From an uncultured Sutterella sp. (GTDB taxonomy: Bacteria > Pseudomonadota > Gammaproteobacteria > Burkholderiales > Burkholderiaceae_F): a stretch of 8,189 nt of DNA. This document shows positions 1-4,957 of this stretch, one piece after another. Numbering within the stretch: the first letter of the stretch is position 1; each line of letters starts with the position of its first letter. The stretch covers positions 1 to 8,189 of the forward strand of contig CAJJMF010000120.1 of NCBI GenBank assembly GCA_905192805.1, given 5' to 3'. The notes beneath the pieces are model-generated. The model was not told the DNA's origin. It saw nothing but the letters and a program-made list of their open reading frames with translations, and did no database searches. The position numbers were made by a program, and so were the translations under genes.

Positions 1-83
1 AAACAAGCGGCAAAAACCTTGAATATTTTGACCAGGCAACACTGGGTTCGTTGAAGGACTTTATGGCGTCAAAGGGCGCCTAA
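1..83 (+). CDS. possible 3' end of an upstream gene (partial)
   Basis: From base 3 one frame stays open to a TAA at 81-83 and ends with ...GSLKDFMASKGA. It enters from outside the window, so it could be the C-terminus of a gene starting to the left. I do not recognise the family. An open stretch of 26 codons can arise by chance, and another frame of the same DNA (see 32-163) also looks protein-like, so at most one of the two is real. The sequence left of the window would decide. Confidence 0.22.
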   Translation, partial: TSGKNLEYFDQATLGSLKDFMASKGA

Positions 84-163
84 AATTTGAACGCTTTCTA
101 ATGGGAGCAGTAGGTTTTCTATTAATTCTGTGTGGTCTCGCCTATGCGTATCTCGCGAATTAA
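32..163 (+). pseudogene. possible membrane-protein C-terminus remnant (TRAP permease-like?)
   Basis: Frame 32-163 encodes an amphipathic stretch (GFVEGLYGVKGRLKFERF) followed by a hydrophobic segment (LMGAVGFLLILCGLAYAYLA) and a stop at 161-163. Stops in the same frame at 20-22 and 29-31 cut it off from anything upstream. A basic loop with an ER pair before a last membrane helix resembles the C-terminal end of fused TRAP-transporter permeases, but this is a resemblance by eye only. It could also be a short membrane peptide starting at ATG 101, or chance. If it is a remnant, it matches the gene decay seen at 2029-3307. Confidence 0.2.
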
Positions 164-176
164 CGCACCATTGCGT
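145..176. promoter_or_regulatory. alternating TGCGT / ACGCA repeats, possible abiE operator
   Basis: Three copies of one pentamer occur in alternating orientation: TGCGT at 145-149, ACGCA at 163-167 and TGCGT at 172-176. The last two form a 5-bp inverted repeat with a 4-base spacer (CCAT). They lie about 120 bp upstream of the abiEi-like gene. AbiEi antitoxins are known to repress their own promoter by binding inverted repeats upstream, so this is a reasonable operator candidate. No convincing -35/-10 pair was identified around it. Confidence 0.3.
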
Positions 177-206
177 CCAATACTTTAAAGAAAGAGGAGA
201 ATGAAC

Positions 207-263
207 ATGAAAAAATTCCAAACCGATAGCACCCGAAAAAGAAATATCGAAGATGAGGATTAA
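207..263 (+). CDS. 18-aa leader-type small ORF upstream of abiE
   Basis: ATG 207 encodes MKKFQTDSTRKRNIEDED and ends at TAA 261-263. A strong purine-rich Shine-Dalgarno (GAGGAG, 194-199) is spaced ideally for ATG 207; the in-frame ATG at 201 is too close to it. The peptide is highly charged, with no membrane segment or recognisable domain. It lies 34 bp before the abiEi-like start and is followed at 267 by a second tiny frame that overlaps abiEi. It may be a translated leader, a chance ORF, or the last trace of a lost gene. The good ribosome site is the main support. Confidence 0.35.
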   Translation: MKKFQTDSTRKRNIEDED

Positions 264-266
264 CCG

Positions 267-305
267 ATGCCTCACTCGACACTAAGCAGGGAGCGCGATG
301 AATAG
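267..305 (+). other. 12-codon ORF overlapping the abiEi start
   Basis: ATG 267 opens a frame encoding MPHSTLSRERDE and stops at TAG 303-305, inside the first codons of the abiEi-like gene (ATG 298). It begins 4 bases after the stop of the 18-aa ORF. The arrangement would allow translational coupling into abiEi, but no separate ribosome-binding site is evident for it and it may be fortuitous. Confidence 0.2.
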
Positions 306-1008
306 TCTCTTTAGCGACACGGACTTAGCGTGTTTGTCACGACTCCTGAATGCCCGACAAGCCGGCTTCCCACTCACACAAGCGTGGCTTACCAGTCAAG
401 GCGTAGGTGCCGATTTGCTCAGCCGACTCTGTCAGGCTGGCTTTTTGCATCCCTTGGACGCTCAGACCTATCGTGTAGCGGGCGACCAACTACTGGGGGA
501 CGGACTATTGAGCGTCGCAACAGAGGACAGGGCAGACGTGCACCTCGCAGGACGTACGGCGCTTGCCTACCATCGTATTCAACACAACCTCGCGGCACGA
601 TCAGTCATTCGATTAATGGGCAATGGAGACTATTCGCCACCAACCTGGGCAGGCGACTGTCACTATCGGGATACCTCCGGGCTTTTTGACTTTAGCGCTG
701 AGGAGGGCGAACGCCTTGATCTGGACACACGCCCTCCGTTAGGAGGTCCCTTTAGCATACGGTGTGCGTCACGGGAGCGAGCACTATTGGAACTCCTCTA
801 CGACGAAGAGGTGTTTCAAGATCGTGACGAAACCCAACAATTGATCTTAGGTATCACGAACTGCCGAGCGCAGTGGATGGGGCCACTTCTAGCCTGCTGT
901 CAAGAGCCTCGCGTCATTGAGCGCTTCTATGCGAGTTTTGTTCATCAACCTTATGTCGGCTTTGAGGCAAAAGCCCTCTTTGAGCACTACCATATAAGGA
1001 TCCCGTAA
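298..1008 (+). CDS. abiEi: AbiEi-like antitoxin / transcriptional regulator (type IV TA)
   Basis: The 236-aa protein is predicted to be the antitoxin of an AbiE-type type IV toxin-antitoxin pair. In this family the antitoxin does not bind the toxin stably; it counteracts its effect and represses the operon through an N-terminal winged helix. Residues 8-60 look like that helix-turn-helix module (GFPLTQAW, LLSRLCQAGFL). Residues 81-98 (VHLAGRTALAYHRIQHNL) match the conserved 'GGKTAL' region of COG5340-like antitoxins. Residues 158-170 (SRERALLELLYDE) match the 'SPERALLELL' helix, and the C-terminus (YHIRIP) matches the usual 'Y.ITVP' ending. The start at ATG 298 is preceded by AGGGAG (288-293). 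The toxin gene follows 51 bp downstream on the same strand. The family call rests on motifs plus the neighbour; divergence within it is considerable. Confidence 0.82.
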   Translation: MNSLFSDTDLACLSRLLNARQAGFPLTQAWLTSQGVGADLLSRLCQAGFLHPLDAQTYRVAGDQLLGDGLLSVATEDRADVHLAGRTALAYHRIQHNLAARSVIRLMGNGDYSPPTWAGDCHYRDTSGLFDFSAEEGERLDLDTRPPLGGPFSIRCASRERALLELLYDEEVFQDRDETQQLILGITNCRAQWMGPLLACCQEPRVIERFYASFVHQPYVGFEAKALFEHYHIRIP

Positions 1009-1059
1009 AGGAACTGTACTTTTTCGCTATCGTCACTCATTCACCCAAAGGACACCCTC

Positions 1060-2028
1060 ATGACACACGCGCATGCCAATCCTTACCAAACCGATTTCGC
1101 TTTTTATATCGAGCAAGCCCAGGTGTTGCTAGAGATGGCAGCCCTCGTCTTTCACTCGGGCCTCTTTGCCATGAAGGGTGGCACTGCCATTAATCTCTTC
1201 CTTCAGGATATGCCACGGCTTTCGATGGACATCGATTGCGTCTATACGCCCGTCGACCAACCCCGCGACGTAGCCTTTGAAGCCATCCATCACGCCTTGA
1301 GTGAGATCGTCCGTGAAGCCCATCGACTCGGCTTTGAGGCGTTTCTGGAAGACGAACAAGCAGCACAAAAAATCTTTGTGAAAAAGGAAGGAGGGCCTGC
1401 GCTCAAGATTGAAGTTAACCCGATTGCCCGTGGCACCGTACTCCCCACCGTCATCCGCACGCTTACGCCTGCGGCCGAGTCCATCTTTGGGCAAAATTTG
1501 GCAGTTCCCTTGTTGGATCCTGACGAAATTTACGCGGGAAAATTTGCCGCGACCCTCACGCGGACGCATCCGCGAGACCTCTATGACACGTGGAAATTCT
1601 TCGAAACGTGGGACGGTCACTTCACCACGCAACAAGTCGACACCACCTTGGTGACGATACTCTGTGGCAATCGTCCGCTCCAAGAAACGCTCTTTCGTGA
1701 CGTCTTTCATGAAGACGAGAAAACGTTTCAAAACGTCACGCTCAGCACTTTACGCGAGCCGTGCGACTTTGAAACGCTGCGTCCCGTTGGAAAACGCCTT
1801 CAGGCTGAACTCTGTCAGGCATTAACGCCCGCTCAAAAACGTTTTCTGGTGGACTTTCATGCGGGACACTCCAACTGGACAGATTTGAGCGTCCCAGACG
1901 CACAACGATTGCCCGCCATTCGATGGAAGGCCATGAACCTGGCCAAACTCAAAGCCGTCAATCCCGCGAAGTTTGAGGCACAAATCGAGGCCATCCAGAG
2001 CGCGTTGGCGAAGAGCAACTGGGAATGA
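1060..2028 (+). CDS. abiEii: AbiEii/AbiGii-family nucleotidyltransferase toxin
   Basis: The 322-aa protein is the toxin partner of the preceding gene. AbiEii proteins (DUF1814) are DNA polymerase beta-like nucleotidyltransferases that halt growth, for example during phage infection; some members modify tRNA. Four family features are visible. Motif I is KGGTAINLF (39-47) followed by LSMDID (54-59), giving the two metal-binding Asp residues, D57 and D59. Motif II is LKIEVN (115-120). Motif III is YAGKFAATLTR (158-168) followed by HPRDLYD (170-176), with K161, R172, D173 and D176 typical of the family. The C-terminal half is helical. Length is normal and all motifs are intact, so the enzyme is probably active. 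The start at ATG 1060 has AAAGGA (1047-1052) at good spacing. In many abiE loci the two genes overlap, whereas here 51 bp separate them and the toxin has its own ribosome site. Confidence 0.9.
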   Translation: MTHAHANPYQTDFAFYIEQAQVLLEMAALVFHSGLFAMKGGTAINLFLQDMPRLSMDIDCVYTPVDQPRDVAFEAIHHALSEIVREAHRLGFEAFLEDEQAAQKIFVKKEGGPALKIEVNPIARGTVLPTVIRTLTPAAESIFGQNLAVPLLDPDEIYAGKFAATLTRTHPRDLYDTWKFFETWDGHFTTQQVDTTLVTILCGNRPLQETLFRDVFHEDEKTFQNVTLSTLREPCDFETLRPVGKRLQAELCQALTPAQKRFLVDFHAGHSNWTDLSVPDAQRLPAIRWKAMNLAKLKAVNPAKFEAQIEAIQSALAKSNWE

Positions 2029-2087
2029 TGCAAACGATTAGTACGCCCATCGCGGGAGGCATCAATGGCTTAGTTTTTATATTTTTG
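2026..2087 (+). terminator. possible terminator after abiEii
   Basis: TGATGC (2026-2031, overlapping the abiEii stop codon) can pair with GCATCA (2059-2064). A small inner CCC/GGG pairing lies in between, and a T-rich run follows (TTTTTATATTTTTG, about 2074-2087). The stem is short with a large loop, so this is a weak intrinsic-terminator candidate. Its position directly at the end of the operon is the best argument. Confidence 0.35.
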
Positions 2088-2562
2088 TGACGATACCCAC
2101 ATTTTTATTCAAAATTATGTGATGGCTCTCACATTATTATTGTTTTGCGTTGCCGTTGTCGTCCTTATCGCTTAAAAAGACGCACTCAAACATCGATTCG
2201 TACTCTCACCAGAAAAGACGACACGCTCAACATGTGGCGTTCCCTGGCTGAGCACGCTAACTGTCTCATCGGAGTTGCTTTAACGCGTTTACTGGAATGG
2301 TCCAGTCGTGAGAGAGTGCGCAGGCAAACCCAACTTCGAAATCGTTATCCAAATATGGGGCATTCCAAAGAAGAATGTGATAGAAACGGCTCTGAATGGA
2401 GACGAGTAGGGGATTTCCATTTTTAAGCCATTTAAATGCACCGTGTATCACAAACAACTTCGCTGTGCACATCGAACTGGCTAAACGAAGAAAGCTTTGG
2501 ACGCAGCCCCGGGCACAGCATGCAGAGCCGATATCGTCGTCATCGCAAAGGACAAATAACCG
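2088..2562. other. non-coding or decayed stretch after abiE
   Basis: No intact gene was found on either strand. One plus frame starts at ATG 2122 with a hydrophobic, signal-peptide-like run (MALTLLLFCVAVVVLIA), is stopped at 2173-2175, and stays protein-like in the same frame with a second stop before ending at TAG 2407-2409. The last open part contains KPNFEIVIQIWGIPKKNVIE. This could be a decayed secreted or membrane protein, but I do not recognise it and the stop density is not far from chance. Other open frames here (for example 2145-2426 plus and 2266-2472 minus) have Arg/Ser/Cys-rich composition typical of non-genes. Confidence 0.4.
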
Positions 2563-2778
2563 ATGAAAAAATATTGGTTAGGAAAGAAAAGGGTGGTCTG
2601 CAGTCAGCCATCAGAGACGATGCGTTCTTCGTTCCATCACGCAAACGGAATGGCAACAGTCCGTCTCACACCGTACGCAGCGGGTGGCGCCACAAATGTC
2701 ATAGTCTGAGAACGCATTCATAGCCGCCACATGGCCAGCACCTTCGGGTCAGTGGTCAGGAAATCCGGACAGATCGTA
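2563..2778 (+). pseudogene. N-terminal remnant of a Bug/TctC-type solute-binding protein
   Basis: Bug (TctC-like) proteins are periplasmic receptors for carboxylates, common in betaproteobacteria. ATG 2563 (MKKYWLGKKR...) has AAAGGA upstream and would start such a receptor. At 2659-2706 the frame reads VRLTPYAAGGATNVIV, matching the family signature near the mature N-terminus (usually like 'IRLIVPYAAGGATDVIAR'). TGA 2707-2709 then interrupts the frame. Past the stop, the same frame continues with HSRHMASTFGSVV, in the place of the usual '..ia..lse.lGqpVvVeN' helix and strand. After about 2778 the similarity is lost, and the remaining ~250 residues are missing. The signal-peptide region is also not hydrophobic. 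This is a dead fragment; the assignment rests on a short motif in the correct order. Confidence 0.5.
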
Positions 2779-2813
2779 CGTGAAATGTGGGCGCCAAAAC
2801 CCTCAAAAATTAC

Positions 2814-2837
2814 TCAACATAATGGTCGTTATGTTGA
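2814..2837. repeat. perfect 9-bp inverted repeat, 6-base spacer
   Basis: TCAACATAA (2814-2822) and TTATGTTGA (2829-2837) are exact reverse complements around TGGTCG. It sits in the decayed tract with no intact gene beside it. It could be an orphan operator of a lost gene, a transposon-end scar, or a small hairpin. No T-run follows, so it is not a typical terminator. Confidence 0.5.
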
Positions 2838-3045
2838 ATTTCGCATTTTTGGGCCCTCCAGCATCCTTTTCTGGGTTCCTGGTAGCTCAACCGCCTGGCT
2901 ATCCGTTTGTCTATAAACGTTGCCTTCAACCGCCACCTGTGCCGTGCGTCTCCGAGCACCGCCACGAGGCTTTACCCTTGGCCTTCACGCCTGCGCCGTT
3001 TGCGACGGCTTGCCTCAGTGCTTTTCCTTTCCGCTACACCCGTAG
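2838..3045. other. decayed sequence between the Bug and phzF remnants
   Basis: No intact gene. The overlapping plus frames covering 2731-3149 have biased composition and no family signature. Near 2981-3001 one frame reads AFTPAPF, similar to the 'vDAFT..PF.GNPA' N-terminus of PhzF proteins. The frame used by the phzF core downstream reads HACAVC at about 2985-3002 and then meets TAG at 3043-3045. The N-terminus of the phzF pseudogene may therefore extend into this stretch in frameshifted form. Confidence 0.35.
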
Positions 3046-3307
3046 ATGCTCAAAATCGCGCAAGAAAACCGCCTCTCGGAGACCGCTTTTTTATTGAAAG
3101 AAGCCGATCAGTACCACTTGCACTGGTTTACCCCTGCCGCAGAAATTGACCTCTGTGGCCATGCCACCTTGGGGAGCGCCTATGTTTAGTCTTCAGGCCT
3201 CCGAACGTAGCGGAGAGCTCTATTGCGAAGACCGCGGAGCACGGGTAACGCTCAAAGGAAAGGTTGCGCTCTTTAGTGAAGGCACGATTCATGTGCCTCA
3301 GAGTTAA
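3046..3307 (+). pseudogene. PhzF-family isomerase pseudogene with internal deletion
   Basis: PhzF-family proteins (DapF-like fold, about 260-300 aa) include phenazine biosynthesis isomerase and many homologues of unknown substrate, such as YddE. The first piece (3046-3189) encodes MLKIAQENRLSETAFL, then LHWFTPAAEIDLCGHATLGS, and stops at TAG 3187-3189. This is the family's N-domain signature, with the catalytic Glu in the 'LSETAF' motif. The second piece is in another frame (3182-3307): SLQASERSGELYCEDRGARV followed by TLKGKVALFSEGTIHVP, the last ~40 residues of the family. About 170 middle residues, including the second half of the active site, are missing, and a frameshift lies at the junction. 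An in-frame TAG immediately precedes ATG 3046. The protein cannot be functional. Confidence 0.82.
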
Positions 3308-3322
3308 GCCACCCACCTAACA

Positions 3323-3352
3323 CAAAGCGCCGCGGTTTCCCGTGGCGCTTTG
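3323..3352. terminator. hairpin terminator between convergent phzF remnant and nlpE-like gene
   Basis: A 13-bp stem with one G-U pair joins CAAAGCGCCGCGG (3323-3335) and CCGTGGCGCTTTG (3340-3352) around a TTTC loop. It lies 15 bp after the phzF pseudogene stop and 25 bp beyond the minus-strand nlpE-like stop. There is no long T-run on either side, so it may act weakly in both directions or protect mRNA ends. Confidence 0.6.
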
Positions 3353-3377
3353 GCTATCGTAGGCAAAAACCCTGCCA

Positions 3378-3848
3378 TTAACGAATTTTCTTCAGGATGT
3401 AGTCGTTTTCCAACTCCCCGGTAATGCTCTTACCGTCCGCATCCAAAAAGCGCAACTGCCCTTTTTCGGCACGCAACATGTAGGGGTGCGGATCCTTTTC
3501 ATCGGTGAGAATCAAAATCCCGTTTTTGTAGTGCCACTTCCCTTTGTCATCAAACTTTTCGCTCTTCGCGCCTAAGTAGACTTCGGTTTTACTAAAGGTA
3601 CCGTCTTCGTGTAAACGGTAGGTACTTTTAATCCCAGTGCAATCCGCACAAGGGATCAGGCCTGCGTAGGTGCCCGGCACGTCCTTTAACGAGGCCACGG
3701 CTTCTTTGCTGGAGCTCAACGCCGTTTTGGTTAACGAGTCCACATCACTTCCCCCATGTTGTGCCATGGGTGCACACCCTGAAACCAGTAAGACACCGCT
3801 CAAGGCGACCGAAACTAAGCCCATACGAGCGAAAGTGACCTGAAACAT
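3378..3848 (-). CDS. NlpE-like outer-membrane lipoprotein (N-domain only)
   Basis: The 156-aa protein is a predicted lipoprotein with an NlpE N-terminal domain. In E. coli, NlpE senses surface contact, lipoprotein trafficking and redox/copper stress and activates Cpx; family members are often annotated as copper-resistance proteins. A signal peptide with lipobox V-S-G-C places the lipidated Cys at residue 25. The domain starts around residue 56 with VPGTYAGLIPCADCTGIK, carrying the family's CxxC (C67, C70). It continues through FDDKGKWHYKNGILIL and ends in a typical beta-rich tail (ENDYILKKI). The second (OB-fold) domain of E. coli NlpE is absent, as in many short homologues, so a Cpx role is not implied. 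The start at 3848 has AAAGGGA upstream on the minus strand; Met9 is a weaker alternative. It is divergent from the thioredoxin-like gene. Confidence 0.85.
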   Translation of the reverse strand: MFQVTFARMGLVSVALSGVLLVSGCAPMAQHGGSDVDSLTKTALSSSKEAVASLKDVPGTYAGLIPCADCTGIKSTYRLHEDGTFSKTEVYLGAKSEKFDDKGKWHYKNGILILTDEKDPHPYMLRAEKGQLRFLDADGKSITGELENDYILKKIR

Positions 3849-3898
3849 TGAATTCCCTTTATATCGTCAATTGGCAGATTCCTAATCCTCTCAGAGTT

Positions 3899-4052
3899 TT
3901 TGCGTTTTCGCAAGTCTGCTTAACGTTTTGTAGCGCCTTTTGCCTCGATTAACGGCTCATTACGCCTTGGCGCTAAGCCCCAAATAAGCTTTTCAGCTTA
4001 GAGTCGAACATGACCACCCTCCTCGCTAACGTTTTGACTGGCCCACGGGCCA
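3899..4052. promoter_or_regulatory. nlpE/thioredoxin divergent region: repeats and small hairpins
   Basis: The 223-bp gap between the divergent starts contains several structured elements. A 10-bp direct repeat, TAACGTTTTG, occurs at 3921-3930 and 4027-4036. Small inverted repeats are TTGCG-TTTT-CGCAA (from about 3900), TAAGCT-TTTC-AGCTTA (3985-4000) and TGGCCC-AC-GGGCCA (4039-4052). The direct repeat could be a shared regulator site; the inverted repeats could be operators or leader hairpins. No clear sigma-70 pair was assigned for either gene. Confidence 0.35.
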
Positions 4053-4069
4053 CTCCCCTAAGGACTTGA
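4010..4069 (+). other. 19-codon ORF ending just before the thioredoxin-like gene
   Basis: ATG 4010 opens MTTLLANVLTGPRATPLRT and stops at TGA 4067-4069, two bases before ATG 4072 of the next gene. The close stop-start spacing would permit translational coupling. There is no good Shine-Dalgarno before 4010 and the second half overlaps the gene's own ribosome site, so it is a weak candidate. Confidence 0.2.
4060..4064 (+). promoter_or_regulatory. ribosome-binding site that fixes the thioredoxin-like start
   Basis: AAGGA at 4060-4064 is 7 bases from ATG 4072. The alternative TTG at 4066 would start only one base after it, so ATG 4072 is preferred. Confidence 0.75.
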
Positions 4070-4071
4070 CT

Positions 4072-4458
4072 ATGTATCGCACGTTTCTCGCCTCGACATT
4101 CACACTCTTGGCTCTCGTGACCGTCACGCCGACGCTCTCGGCCAAGGTGCCGACCGAACCCAATGCCCAAATTCCCACGCCAGGCAAAGTCACCTTACTG
4201 GAAGTGAGTTCGTACTACTGCGTCCCGTGCCGAATCATGAAACCGCGCATGGCGAGTTTGAGTAAAACGTTTGACGATACGGGTAAAGCCAAGATTTTTG
4301 TGGTGGATGTGGAAGACGACCCTTCGCTCATTGACCGTTACGAGATCGATGTGACGCCAACCTTGTTGCTCTTTGATGCCTCGGGCAAGGTGATGATGAA
4401 AATGAAAGGGATGCGTGAGGAAAAGGATTTAGAGCGCCTGATCAAAGAGTTGCTCTAA
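4072..4458 (+). CDS. secreted thioredoxin-family protein (CVPC active site)
   Basis: The 128-aa protein is predicted to be exported by a cleavable signal peptide: a charged start (MYR), a hydrophobic core at residues 5-20 and a likely cut after TLSA (about residue 24). The mature part is a short thioredoxin fold. It has a first strand (VTLLEVSS), the redox motif CVPC (50-53), a strand with VVDVEDDP (78-84), the cis-proline loop DVTPT (P96), a last strand and hairpin (LLLFDASGKV), and a C-terminal helix (KDLERLIKELL). It probably acts as a periplasmic thiol-disulfide protein; whether it reduces, oxidises or isomerises cannot be told. It is divergent from the NlpE-like lipoprotein, whose domain also carries a CxxC pair, so a shared envelope-redox theme is plausible but inferred. 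A good terminator follows. Confidence 0.86.
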   Translation: MYRTFLASTFTLLALVTVTPTLSAKVPTEPNAQIPTPGKVTLLEVSSYYCVPCRIMKPRMASLSKTFDDTGKAKIFVVDVEDDPSLIDRYEIDVTPTLLLFDASGKVMMKMKGMREEKDLERLIKELL

Positions 4459-4468
4459 TGGCTAAGGC

Positions 4469-4506
4469 AAGGGGGCTCAGCATCGACTTGCGCCCCCTTT
4501 TCGTTT
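4469..4506 (+). terminator. intrinsic terminator of the thioredoxin-like gene
   Basis: AAGGGGGC (4469-4476) pairs with GCCCCCTT (4492-4499) and is followed by a T-rich tail (TTTTCGTTT). It lies 10 bp after the stop codon. The SMR gene converges from the right, 18 bp away, so the stem may also serve that transcript, although the opposite side has no strong T-run. Confidence 0.8.
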
Positions 4507-4524
4507 CCACCGCTAGCTCGGTCA

Positions 4525-4863
4525 TTAAGTATGGGACAAACTCAATCCCATAAGCCCCGCAATCACCGCCATCAGGCTCACGATACGAACGATATCGGCC
4601 GACTCATGAAAGAGGAAAATCCCCACTAAGGCCGTCCCAACGCCCCCGATCCCCGTCCACATCAAGTAGGCCGTACCCATCGGCACCGTGCGCTGCCCAA
4701 GGTAGAGAAAAAGGACAGAGAGTACCATCGCGATGAGCGAAAACCCCATCCACAGGTAAAAACTCTGCGAATTGCCTTGCGTTTGTGCGTTACTGGCTAA
4801 TTTCATCCCCATCGGCCAACCTAATTCAAACAGTCCCGCGAGCACTAAATAGAACCAAGCCAT
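4525..4863 (-). CDS. SMR-family exporter, SugE/Gdx-like
   Basis: The 112-aa inner-membrane protein is a small multidrug resistance transporter working as a dimer and exchanging protons for cations. Four membrane helices are visible at about residues 2-22, 34-55, 59-80 and 86-108. Helix 1 carries the essential Glu13 in GLFELGWPMGMK, with W16 nearby. GTAYLMWTGIGGVGTALVGI (63-82) is the conserved helix-3 signature. The WTGIG form and FELGW pattern place it nearer SugE/Gdx, known as guanidinium exporters, than EmrE, but the substrate is not certain. The loop between helices 1 and 2 (SNAQTQGNSQS) is rather long. The start at 4863 is chosen because it has the family N-terminus (MAWFYLVLAG) and AAGGAGG at 4880-4874; a longer in-frame extension runs through the promoter and into the regulator gene. 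No second SMR subunit is adjacent. Transcription is probably controlled by the divergent MerR-type regulator. Confidence 0.88.
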   Translation of the reverse strand: MAWFYLVLAGLFELGWPMGMKLASNAQTQGNSQSFYLWMGFSLIAMVLSVLFLYLGQRTVPMGTAYLMWTGIGGVGTALVGIFLFHESADIVRIVSLMAVIAGLMGLSLSHT

Positions 4864-4873
4864 GTTAATTGAA

Positions 4874-4880
4874 CCTCCTT
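4874..4880 (-). promoter_or_regulatory. ribosome-binding site that fixes the SMR start
   Basis: AAGGAGG on the minus strand (4880-4874) is a near-perfect Shine-Dalgarno 10 bases before the ATG at 4863-4861. It excludes the upstream in-frame starts. Confidence 0.85.
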
Positions 4881-4905
4881 TTTCGTCGAACGGTTTGTTC
4901 CCAAA

Positions 4906-4937
4906 AGTGTAAACTCTACCCCTAGGGGGAGAGTCAA
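4906..4937 (-). promoter_or_regulatory. MerR-type promoter/operator of the SMR gene
   Basis: On the minus strand, a -35 element TTGACT (4937-4932) and a -10 element TACACT (4911-4906) are separated by 20 bp instead of the usual 17. An 11+11-bp dyad fills the spacer and overlaps the -35: ACTCTACCCCT (4913-4923) and AGGGGGAGAGT (4924-4934), with one mismatched pair. An over-long spacer with a dyad inside is the hallmark of promoters activated by MerR-family proteins through DNA distortion. The CTCC..CCTAGGGG core also resembles the BmrR-type operator. Effector-bound regulator should switch on the exporter. Confidence 0.82.
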
Positions 4938-4957
4938 TTAAAAGAGGAACGCTCACC

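Noticed and set aside
1129..1731. 200-codon open frame on the minus strand inside the AbiEii gene
   Set aside because: It lies wholly antisense to a gene with clear family motifs, has no recognisable domain or ribosome site, and is a codon-use shadow.
2436..2723. 95-aa plus-strand ORF in the decayed tract
   Set aside because: Its composition is Arg/Ser-rich without a domain, and it overlaps, in another frame, the recognisable Bug/TctC fragment.
2731..2916. 61-aa plus-strand ORF as an independent gene
   Set aside because: Its first part is the continuation of the Bug/TctC remnant after the stop at 2707; the rest has no recognisable signature.
4066..4458. TTG start for the thioredoxin-like protein
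   Set aside because: It would lie one base after the ribosome site; ATG 4072 has correct spacing and gives a normal signal peptide.
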